This document shows, piece by piece, positions 26,101 to 38,100 of a stretch of 64,000 nucleotides of DNA. Location: the NCBI RefSeq assembly GCF_032854445.1, contig NC_088299.1, positions 6,115,001-6,179,000 on the forward strand. Direction: 5' to 3'. Numbering within the stretch: the stretch's first letter is position 1; every line of letters begins with the position of its first letter. The notes under the pieces are model-generated. The model searched no databases, was not told the DNA's origin, and saw only the letters and a list, made by a program, of their open reading frames with translations. A program made the position numbers and the translations under genes. This stretch comes from Liolophura sinensis. Lineage: Eukaryota; Mollusca; Polyplacophora; Chitonida; Chitonidae.

Positions 26101-29100
26101 GTGATGGTAAAACGCAAAGAGTGATCTTGGCGAATAGGTGATATTAGAATCCAGGTCGTGTAGCATGCTAGTTACTAAGTTGTGGATACTCCGACGTGGC
26201 CATCTAATTCCACACGATGACTATACAACCCCACACAGATATGACACAGAAAAGCCGGGTGAGGACATCTCGTCCCGATGGTAGAGAGCAAATCGCCCGC
26301 GAATAGTACTGTCTTCGTGCCGCGGGTCGCGAGCCTCTGGGCGAGGGGCGAAATGTCCTCATTTGGTTTCCATAGAGTAACGGTGTTGGATGGAATAAAC
26401 TTGACACGCCAGTTTTTGCAGTAATAACTTGTGACGTTGACAGTTCGTACCCACCGGAATACCTGTCTGAAAACATTTCGGTTAAAAGTAACAAAAATAA
26501 GACCATTGTGAAAGAGTTCGGATCCAAGAGCGATAATAACCATAATAACCCAACCTCGGACATGCTGAAATAATATGATAAAATGGCATGAATGAAAATG
26601 CATTGAAGTAGACGAAAATATGAAAATGATGCAACTTTCGGATATAAGATCGCGAAAAGTTATATGTTAATATGGTCTTTAATATTTTGTTTCGATTTTT
26701 CTTGCCGGAGAAAAGAGTATTTGATAATAATTTTGTATGGCTATTATGACCATCTTTTCGTATATATCGTCTTAATAATAACATTCGTAATAAGGATATT
26801 TGATAAATATATTTGAATGCAAATTTGTTTTTTTACATCTAAGCTCACGTGCTTAATCTGAATTATGATAATATATTTACGCATATATTAAAACTATAAA
26901 TATGATTAAAATTCTGGTTGAACACAACTGTTATGTGCACAAATACATTTATTACACAAGTTTAATATTCTCATGTGGAACATTATTGTGTACAGACAAT
27001 ATATACAAAAAGGTGGTCCCAAATACGCATCATACAAAAAAATACTTTCAAAAGACTATATTTGCAAATAGCTGTTCACACTCTATCAACATTTCTTACA
27101 AGAAATAAATATGCATAGAAATCTCAAGGAAGAATCAAAGAAAAACTTAATCCATTTCAATGTACTCTTTCGTGCTTTCTGCTTGCAGCCAATTGATGAT
27201 GCTCTGCGTAATGCACCGCGTATCCGGTATAATGTATGTGCGTCCGACACGGAGTTCGTGTTCGCCAAGGAGCCAACATGGGGAGACAACTCCATACAGT
27301 TACACCTAAACTGTGACGCAGAATACAAACTGAAACTGTGTGGCGAATCAGAAGTAGGAGGTTCTAATCATGGTGCCAACTTGACAATCCCTCCCTCTAT
27401 TTCTAAAGGTAAGTACATTATCTAACTTATCTAACGACCGCGCATTCCTTTCTGACATTGACCTCATATCTAATGGGTTTGCATACCTTTGTGACACATA
27501 TCCATTGGGGCTGCATATCTTTGTGACATCTGTCGAGACATCTGCTCGTATCCACTGATGGTACATGCCTTTGAGACATTTTTGAAGACACCTGATCACA
27601 TCCAGTAAGGTTGAAAACCTTAGTGTAAAATGTCAAGACGTCTGTTCATACCCAATAAGGTGCCTTGCATGCGTTAGTGTCATTTGTCAAAACGCCAGGT
27701 CATATTGAAAATGGTTGCATGCCTTTGTGAGATTTGTAAAGACGCTTGTTCACATCCAGTAAGGTTGTATGCCTTAGTGATATTTGTAAAGACGCTTGTT
27801 CATATCCAATAAGGTTGTACGCCTTTGTGATATTTGTAAAGACGCTTGTTCATATCCAGTGAGGTTGTACGCCTTTGTGATGTTTGTAAAAACGCACGTT
27901 CATATCCATTAAGGTTGTATGCCTTTGTGACCGTCGTCAAGACGCCTTCTCATATCCAATGATTTTGGATGCCATTTTTCTAGACGTTAAAAGGAAGACT
28001 TGATAATGAGGAATCATATTTTAATGCAGGTACTTACAGAAACTTTGACCTGATTGTTGAAGAGGATACAGATTTAAATGTCGTAATTATGACGTGGCCG
28101 GAATTCGCCCGAGATGTTCAACGCCTCAGCCCCGATGTTCAACACTTCACTGTGTATTACTGCAAACGTGGACATCTTGATATGCCAATCTGTAAGGTAA
28201 ACACATCATAGTAAATTCCTAAATTCATCTATACTTGTGTGATTGTTTTTAGCGTAATCCTGAAGCATTTTTTGCACTCATACGATGGCAGTCAGTTTTG
28301 TCGGTGGTGGAAACTATTGTGCTCGGGCGTGAACCACCGGACATCGGTAAATTACGGAAAATCTTTTCCACGTGTGACTTGCAGATATACACACCATACT
28401 GATGGAAGACAACATCAACGAACGTTGGGCTGCCCATACTGTCATAACAGCTTCGGCAACAGCTTATTGTCACAGGGGCCAAAACCAAATTGGCACCAGC
28501 TGGATTTGAACCTTTGTCCTCATCATGACCAGGGGTCGAGAGGCTGAGACAAACAATGCTGTATATTCTGTATATGATGTATTTAATTTTTGTTTGTAGG
28601 ACAACATTGAGTGGATACATTTACCTCCGTCAAACAACTATACGTTCAACTTAACCGAAGATTTTTTGAGGGTGACCGGCGACATAATGGTTGGATTATC
28701 CACGGACTCACAAAATACCACTGGCATTCTTTGGAGTCCGTGTGTATTCATGAAACGTGCAGGTATTTACGTAAATTTTTATATGCGAAGTCGCACTTCT
28801 TCCGTAGTGGCCGATCACTCATCGATTTACATGCATATGGATTTATCAACAGGGTTCAAATAAAGTGAGAGGCCTCGGTGGCCTACTAGTTAGCTTGCTA
28901 GGGCAACGCAATAGCCAAGAGGCCTCTCATCAATGTGGTCGCTGTGAGTTCAAGTCCAGCTTCCGCTGGCTTCCTTTCCGGTTGTACGTGGGTACGTCCA
29001 TCAGCAACCTGCAGATGGTCATTTATTTTTAATTAATGAAGAATCAGTTAAAGTACGTGACCGTGGAAAAAAATAACGTCAAAAGGCATGGAAATCAACA

Positions 29101-32100
29101 CGTAAATAGCATCCTGTATTCACAAATCCCTTACTTTCTACCTTTCATGTTTACCAAACAGATTTACAAAAACCACGGGGACTGCAGGTGACGGAGAACG
29201 AGGACCAGAATTTGGTGGTAAAGTGGAACCCCACTGAGTGTGAAGATCGCACCGGTGTTGTACAACACCCTTTTGTCAGACGATACCGTGTGGTGTACTG
29301 CGAGATAGACTCCAATATGTATTCAACTCAAGAACGACATCCGTGCCCAGGTTATTTGTTACTGTTATCTAACTAAGACGACTACTGCATTAAGTGTGTT
29401 AGTGACTTGGAATGTGGGTTTGCAAGTACATCCGTGGGATAGAAGTTAATGGATGGGTGGTACTTATGATTCTGTGGTAGTCAAATGGGCGGATAGGATG
29501 GCTGGTCGATCTGTACAGATGGGTAGTCAAATGGGCGGATTGGAGGATTGGTCGATTCTGTACGGATGGGTAGTTAAATGGGTGGATATGATGGCTGGTC
29601 GATCTGTAGGGATGGGTATTCAAGTGTGCGGACAGGATAACTTTGGATTCTGTAAGCATGGGTTGTCAAACGGGCGGATTGGATGACTGGTCGATTCTGT
29701 TGGGATGGGTTGTCAAACGGGCAGATTAAATGACTGGTTAAATATGTTCGGATGGGTAGCAAAATAGACGGAAAAGACGACTTGTCGATTCTGTACGGAC
29801 AAGTAGTCCAATGGGCGGATTGAATGACTTGTCAATTCTGTACGGATGGGTAGTCAAATGGACGGATAGGATGGCTTGACGATTCTGTGCGGATGGGTAG
29901 TCAGATGGGCGGATTGGAAGACTGGTCAGTTTAGTGCGGATGGGTATTCAACTGGGCGGATTGGATGACTGGTCAGTTTTGTGCGGATGGGTATTCAAAT
30001 GGCTGGATACGACAACTGGAGGATTTTGTACGGATGGGTAATCAAATAAATGGGTAGTATGACTGGTAAATTTATATAGGTAGTGCTGGTCAGTTGGGGA
30101 ACAAGATGACGGGTAGATTTTATCCATTTTTGTGTATATGAACAGATGGGCTGTCAGATAGACGTGTAGGTGCTCTGATGGGTTGTCAGATTGACGTGCA
30201 GATGTACTAATGGGTTGTCAGATAGACGTGCAGATGTACGGAGGGTTGTCAGATAGACGTGAAGATATACTGATGGGTTTTCAGATAGACGATCAGATGT
30301 ACTGTTGGGTTGTCAGATAGATGTGCAGATGTACTGATGGGTTGTCAGATAGACGTGCAGATGTACTGATCGGTTGTCAGATAGACGTGAAGATATACTG
30401 ATGGGTTGTCAGATAGACGTGCAGGTGTGCTGATGGGTTGTCAGATAAACGTGCAGCTAGATGTGAAGATGAACTGATGGGTGGTCAGATACACGTGTAG
30501 ATGTGCGGATGGGTTGTCAGATACACGTGTAGATGTACGGATGGGTTGTCAAATAGTCGTACAGATGTACGGATGGATTGTCAGATAGACGTGCAGATGT
30601 ACGGATGGGTTGTCAAATACACGTGCCGATGTACGGATGGGTTGTCAGATAAACGTGCAGATGTACGGATGGGTTGTCAGATAGGCGTGCAGATGTACTG
30701 ATGGGTTGTCAGATAGACGCGCAGATGTATGGATGGGTTGTCAGATATACACGCAGATGTACGGATGGGTTGTCAGATAAATTTGCAGATGTACGAATGG
30801 GTTTTCAGATGGACGTGCAGATGTACCGCTGGGTTGTCAGATAAACGTGAAGATGTACTGATGGGTTGTCAGATAGACGTGAAGATGTACCGTTGGGTTG
30901 TCAGATAAATGTGCAGATGTATGGATGGGTTGTCAGATAGACGTGCACATGTACTGATGAATTGCCGGATAGACGTGCAGATGAACTGATCGGTTGTTCG
31001 ATAGACGTGAAGATGTACCGATGGGTTGTCAGATAGAGGTGAAGATGTACTGATGGGTTGTCAGATAAATGTGCAGATGTACGCATGGGTTGTCAGATAG
31101 ACGTGCAGATGTACTGATGGGTTCTCAGATATATGTGTAGGTATACTAACATTTAATATGTAATGGGCAGATTAATGTATAAAAGGAGAGATGGGTTATC
31201 AGACAGAGCATTATATGTATAGACCCGAGGATTACGAACTTATCTTAGATTTAAGTCAAACTTAGTCTTAGCTTCAAAATAATTTATCACGCTAAAATTG
31301 TGCGGTAGGATTTTTTGGTCCACCACGGAAGGCTGTCTTAATTAGCGGTTATTAAATCCACCGTTAAGTTCAAGTTGAAGTTCAGGACTAATAATGCAAG
31401 GTAAGACTGTGTCTGACAAAAGTAAAGGTGACGCGTTGTCAAGATAATTGTGTAGCTGTAATTAGGGCCGGATGGGTCGTCAAGATAAATGTATAGCTGT
31501 AATTAGGGCCGGATGGGTCGTCAAGATAAATGTGTAGCTGTAATTAGAGCCGGATGGGTCGTCAAGATAAATGTGTAGGTGTAATTAGGGCCGGATGGGT
31601 CGTCAAGATAAATGTGTAGCTGTAATTAGGGCTAGATGGGTTTGTATTTCACACATGGATAGACAAGTGGAAGGATGCGTAGACAAGTGGAAATCAAGTT
31701 TGTACTCAACTCTACGAATCAATACCATTGACTTAAATGAAATTAAATTGCATTCAGCTTCAGAGAGAATGAAAATTGTTTCCAAGGATACCAGTGTCGA
31801 GCTCAGAAATGTGCGGCCGGGTTATCACTATGCAGTCGCTGTACAAGCCGTTGTTGAAGACAGAGATGGCCCGTGGACAGAATGGAAGGAAACACAGATA
31901 AGCCGTATGTATGAATGACACTACACCTTTGGATTATCGTAAGCATGCGCGTACCTTGTACACGTTGGTTGTGTTAAGTCTTTAACATTTTATGGACCTG
32001 CATGTGTAAGTACACAGTACCTCGATATTTTATGCGATCTTCTGGTGTGTTTTAACTGGGGCTGTTCTTAAATACTTATTCAGTACCACGTTAAACGCTA

Positions 32101-35100
32101 AGCACTCACTCACTCACTCACTCACTCTAAATACTTAGTGTTTTTGCTCGTGTTGTGTTATTTTACGTTATGTGTTTTAACTGGTGGTGTGTTTAAATAC
32201 ATATTGTGTTTTTACTCGTGTTGTTTTATATTTTGTGGTGCGTTTTAACTTGCGGTGTGTAAACACAAACTAGTAATTTGCTACTAATCTAGCATTTACA
32301 CATCTGAGACCGCAACTGAGGTAAGCTGACGAGAGGAGATATTTCATCGGAAGTATATGTGGCAGTTTGCCAATCTATCACACTGTCGTTACTACTCTGG
32401 TTTTCATCTCTGTCTTGTAGTCTTTTATATTTACCTGTGGTGTGTTTTAGTTTGCGATGTGTTACATGTATATCTTCCGGTTAGTTTTTTTTATCCGTTG
32501 TGTGTTATAATTTGTGCTGTGTTTTTACACCTCCGTGAACAAAGTTGACGGGGCGGGTGGGGGGTGGGGGGGGGGGGGTGTAACTGGAATGACCCTGTCT
32601 ATCCGATTTTCTGTAGGTGCGAATTTGCCCAAAATTTACCCAAAATACTGCGCCCTTTTCGATGGAACTATACATTTTGCCTTTCATTTGAACTTGTGCA
32701 TGTCTAAGTTTAATTGCAATCGGGTAATTATTTTCTAAAATTAATTTAGGGCTTGTCCATGTATTCAAACTTTGTCCATACAACTCTTCCTTAAGTACAA
32801 AAAATATTTCTATGAAACCTACCATACATCTTGCCTATCGTCTAAGCTCGTGCATTCTTAAGTCTAATTTAGGACTTTGCGTAAAAATGCATTTCCGTGT
32901 ATTCAGATTTTGTCCGTGCAAAACTTCCTAAAGTACTGAACCTATTTCTAAGAAAGGTAGCATACATCTTCTCTATAATCTAAACTTGTGCATGCTTAGG
33001 CTTAATTACCGTCGGGTAATTATTTTCATAATTACTCCAGTTGAGATACTTTGAGCAATAATGGATATTCATGTGCACTGTATTTTCTTTTGATTGCTAC
33101 ATTTCTCCATTCAAAATGGATGTACCAGTGGCGCAACCAATGAACACCACAATTGGTACATGAAACAATCTATGTGAAGCCACACTTGCCAACATAGTAT
33201 CCTGTCATTTCTTTGAAGTTTTTCTTAGTTTTCTTTCTTTAATTTTTGGAAATTTTGGGATATGGAACGGGGGCAGCTCGGACATCTGGATTCTAATTAC
33301 CTATGATATGTTTTTATATGTGGTGTGTTATCTTGTGGTGTGTAACGTGTGGGTTAACGTGTTTTAAGTTGTGGTTATCTTAAGTTATAGCAGGTAATGT
33401 GGTTTGTCTGTGGGATATCAGAGGTCGTGTGGTTTATCTTGTGGGTTATAACAGGTAAATGTGGTTTGTCATGTGGATTATAACTGGTAATGTGGTTTGT
33501 CATGTGGATTATAACTGGTAATGTGGTTTGTCATGTGGATTATAACTGGTAATGTGGTTTGTCATGTGGATTATAACTGGTAATTTGGTGTGTCTTGTGG
33601 GCTATAGCAGGTAATGTAGTTTGCCTCGTGGATTATACGAAGTAATGTGGTTTGTCTTATGGGATATAACAGGTAATGTGTTCTGTCTGTTGGGTTATAA
33701 CAAGTAGTGGTTTGTCTGTTGAGTTATAACAGGTAATGTCATTTGTCTGATGGATTATAGGATGTAGTGTGGTTTGTGTTGTGGGTAATGCGGCTTATCT
33801 TGTGGGCTATAAAAGGTAGTGTGATTTGTCGTGTGAGTTATAACAGGTAATGTGATTTGTCTCGTAGGTAATGTGATTTGTCTTGTGGGTTATAACAGGT
33901 AATGTGGTTTGTTTGGTGGGTTATAACAAGTAGTGTGGTTTGTCTTTGGGTTCTAACAGGTAAATGTGGTTTGTTTGGTGGGTTATAACAAGTAGTGTGG
34001 TTTGTCTTTGGGTTCTAACAGGTAAATGTGGTTTGTCATGTGGGTTATAACAGGTAATGCGGTTTGTTTGGTGGGTAATAGGTAGTGTGGTTTGTCTTTG
34101 GGTGATAACAGGCAAATAGGTAAAATATGACGGTGCTGCGACCGGACCATACTACTGTGAGCAGGGCTCATACAGTCTTCCTTGGAAACCAAACATTCCA
34201 CAATTTTTTGGGTGAAAAATGTACTCCTCTAAGAAATGTTTTACGATACCGAGCAGAAATGATTTCATTTTAAAACCTCCTCGCCTTTAGAACATGGATG
34301 CATTAACGATCTGACCCAGTTTTCATCTGCGGTATAAAAGTATTTTCTTACAGCGTTTATAGGGTGAATATGGTATTCAGTTTTTGTTCCTTATACATAG
34401 CTGACAAGATGGTGTATATTTGATGGGTTACGTCGACATCGAGGGATTTGCGAGTCTTAATGAATTGCCGGGCGTTACGCCACATCAGCAGTATATCACA
34501 GCCATTTCGTTATACAGGGAATAGACATCAGCCGCTCATTTATAGACCTGTGCACTCACCAGCCTTTTTAACAATTAACGGTCGATGTCATTCGCACAAT
34601 GCGCAAGAACACTTGCTATCTATCACACTAATGTGAATGTACGTCCGGCAAATTGTCTCAGTTTCCTCCACACATAACCCTGCCCTCTTTGTCGTGTGAG
34701 TGACAAAATTCTTAAGTGTATCGTCAAAAAAAAAAATTTATAACATTTGTTACCCCTGTGCCCAGCTTCGGTTTTGAAAAGATTTGTGCTGTTTTGATTA
34801 CCCTCACATTTGTCAGACGTTTTTCGGTTGTGAGAACTTTCAGGCCCTTAAACATATATAGGTAGGCTTTCTTTCATCTATGGGTAACAAATTCACGAAA
34901 AAGAATTTTGCTTGAGCATGCTGTGAACCGAAAAATGTTTACGATAATAGAGAAAACTTGAGCTTCTATAACGTTAGCTAACCATTCTGTGCGGTTCGGA
35001 AAAGGCCAATGAACTGTTCGGTCGGGCAATTCAGGCATTAATCATTAGCGTTTTATTCATTTCAGGAACTATAACAACAGGAGAAATAGCAGGAATTGTC

Positions 35101-38100
35101 ATTGGAAGCATTGTTGTGTTGTGTTTCTCACCTTACGGTCTGCTCGTACTCGTCAGGTAGGTACATGTATCGCACAGTACTACTGTGGTGTCTGACGCTG
35201 TATTGTTTTTAATCCTTGATCAACCTTAGGTCATATCTCGTATACGACGTTGAAAGCTATATCCCCAAATCTACTGAACCAAATCCAATGAGAAACAATT
35301 CATTGGAATGGCAGTGATGTAAAGCGAACGTAGAGAGCTGCACATGCGCTGAACAGAGTATGCATTCTCTAACGGGGTTTTCTGGCCCTCTACAAAAGGA
35401 GGTAAATCTTGTAACTCCTGAAACAGCAGCGCCCTCTACCTGCTTGGATAACACTGTGGTTTTTATCTATAATCATTTGCTGTGTCATTTAAATCGATTA
35501 TGTCTTTTTTTTTTCGTGTCGGTTTAAGAGTTTTAGGATGTGTTTTTCTGTAGTAAGGTGCCGTGGAATCTCATCATCACACTGCCATGGCGGGTTTTAC
35601 TCTCTCTGCTTTAGTGCTTTGTTGTCTATGTCTGGTCAGCAGTTTTGGGAGTTGGGAGCAAGATAAGCATGGCGAGGTGAACTTTTCCCAATATCGGCAA
35701 ACGATGATATTTGGTTGCTGATCAGGTTTTTATAAAATCTTCCTTATTGTACTCATATGGGACTAAAATATGTATGGTGAGACGAAGTGCTTCCCATATC
35801 GGCAACCGCAGAGATTTGGTACGGATGGGGTTTTTGTTTTTGTACAATCTTCTTTATTGGACTCAAATGAGAGTAAGATATGCATGGTGAGGTGTTTCCA
35901 ATATCGGCAAATGCTGAGATTTGGTGCCGATGGGGTTTTCATTGGGGTAAAATCTTCCTTATTGTACTCAAATGGGGGTAAAATAACGAGACGTGTTTCT
36001 TTCTGACTGCCATCGATTTTGACATGAGCTATATCGGTAATGATTATTTCCTTCTGTCGCATCATGGACAGTTCGGTATTTCTCATTTTTACCCCCCAAA
36101 CATTTACATTTTAGACGGATAAAGAAAAAGACGAGAGACAACTTTGTTTGTGAGTTACCACCGGAACTGGACGATTTGGTAAGACATACAAGCCAGAGCA
36201 AATCTAATTACATCAGGGATATTTTTGTCTGCCTGGGTATACTTTAATCAGTTTTTGCTACTACTTAAATACTTATTCCGCAGTTCCACATGCTTCCTTT
36301 GAGCTGCACTCCGGCAAGACGTGGGGAGGTCAGTCAGCAATCTGCGGATCGTGGATCTGCCTGGTTTCCTCACGACATAATGCTGGCCGCTTTCGTCTCG
36401 GTAAAATATTCTTGAGTACAGCGTAAAACACCAATAAAATGAAATAATTGAATTTTTTTCAGCCGTTTTAGCAAGTGATAACAGTATTTTATGAATGAGG
36501 CAGGCCTAACAGTTGAGTGCTGGTTTGTTATATTTATTTGATTAATGTTTTATGCCATGCAAAAGACAGTTCTTTCATATGTAACCCAAGGCACTTTGTA
36601 AGCCTTTTCACAAGTAACACAAGGCACATGGCAAGACTGAGCATATGTAACACAAAACACTTTGTAAGCCCATATGTAACACAAGACACTTTACAAGTCT
36701 GATCATGCATACGTAACACAAAGCACAATATGTCACATTATGTAACAGAAGACACTTTTCACACCGAAGTGTAACACAAGGCACCTTTTAAGTCTAATCA
36801 TATGTACCACAAGACAATTTAACATGCCTAATTATATGCAAGACAGGGCACTTTTACACGCCTAATTATATGTAGCACCATGCACCTTAAATGCCCAATT
36901 ATATGTAGCACAAGGCACTTTACAAGCCTAATTATAATTAACACAAGGCATATTTACATGCTTAATTATATGTAGCACCAGGCACTTTACAAGCCTGTCG
37001 GTGTAGTTGACCAGTAAGTGTTTATGTACATGTAGTCGTGTTTCTATCCATACAGAATCTCTACCCTGACTTGTCTCACTTACCTGGAAGGCTAGATGCG
37101 GCAATTACACCTGTAGACATGGCTGCAGCAAACTCTGCCCCGGTGCTCCCACGGGATGTACTACCTGTTAAGGTAGGGCTATTTTATTTATTTACTGGAG
37201 TGTAAACATTGAGCTCACTCAACAGGTGAACATCTGTGCGTGACGTGAATAAGTTCGTCAGCTACTTACCTAATGTGCGTGGTTTACTTCCTGCCTTACG
37301 GTTCCATCCAGACATAAGCGTGAATCCGCTTATGAAAACTAACCGAGGAGAATTATGAAACTCATTGAGTGTATATGCGAGACGTCAGGCGAAGTTCCGA
37401 TCCTTGTCCGATCGGTGCATAAATTTGCATACTTAATGAATCACGTGATTATTACTGGTCATTGGTTTACGTGTCGTAACTTCTCTGAATGATGTACAAA
37501 TTTCGTGTGCATCCTCCTTTTGCCCAACCTCAGATTAAGATTGAAGTGATTCGTACATATTTTTTGATGTAAATATATCATGATTGGATGTGACTCGCTT
37601 TTCTGTTATTTGCTCATATTTTGTAAGCTACTTTCAGGAGAATCGTCGAACTTCCATGTTATGTTGTGTATATTGTGAGATCATGTCATCAAAACCAACC
37701 CCCTCCGTGCATACGTTTTGTGCATGCAACGATTTCTTGTATTCTTACAGGTCTTTGGTTCCTGTGCATTACCTGCTTTAAATACTGCCCCATTTGGATA
37801 CATTTTGTGGCCAGGTTCCTCTTAAATTAATCATGCTAAAAAAACAAACTATAATTCTGCCTTAGGTTTTGCATATTCAAGTTTTGCCTCTGATTTTGAT
37901 TGGTCACTGCTTTCCATGCTACACACAGTTGTTCCAAATGTTGCCTGATTTCCCCAGACCAGGTGGCTTTTTTGTATTATTCATTTATTTATTTGATTGG
38001 TGTTTTACTCAAGAATATTTCACTTATACAACGGCAAACAACATTATGGTGGGAGGAAAGCGGGCAGAGCCCGGGGAAAATCCACGACCATCAGCAGGTT

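Noticed and set aside
27149-27760. CRISPR-like spacing in the regular minisatellites (for example 27.4-28.0, 46.4-48.0 and 49.9-51.2 kb)
   Set aside because: Units are contiguous without unique spacers, and the DNA is eukaryotic with introns.
31595-31757. Upstream extension of exon 12 into the 41-bp repeat (open frame from 31,595)
   Set aside because: The frame is open, but most of it is minisatellite and intron; the FN3 fold is completed without it. An acceptor at 31,681 is kept only as an alternative.
32548-32580. G-quadruplex regulatory element
   Set aside because: A G-run of this kind also occurs at 46,570 and 48,140 (and as C at 51,219); it looks like generic poly-G slippage with no positional meaning.
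35587-35721. A 44-codon plus-strand ORF in intron 13 that looks like a secreted protein (MAGFTLSALVLCCLCLVSSF)
   Set aside because: The signal-peptide-like part is a copy of a dispersed repeat also seen at about 23,775 and 32,367 (ATCACACTG...GTAGTCTTT), and the rest is the 108-bp tandem repeat.
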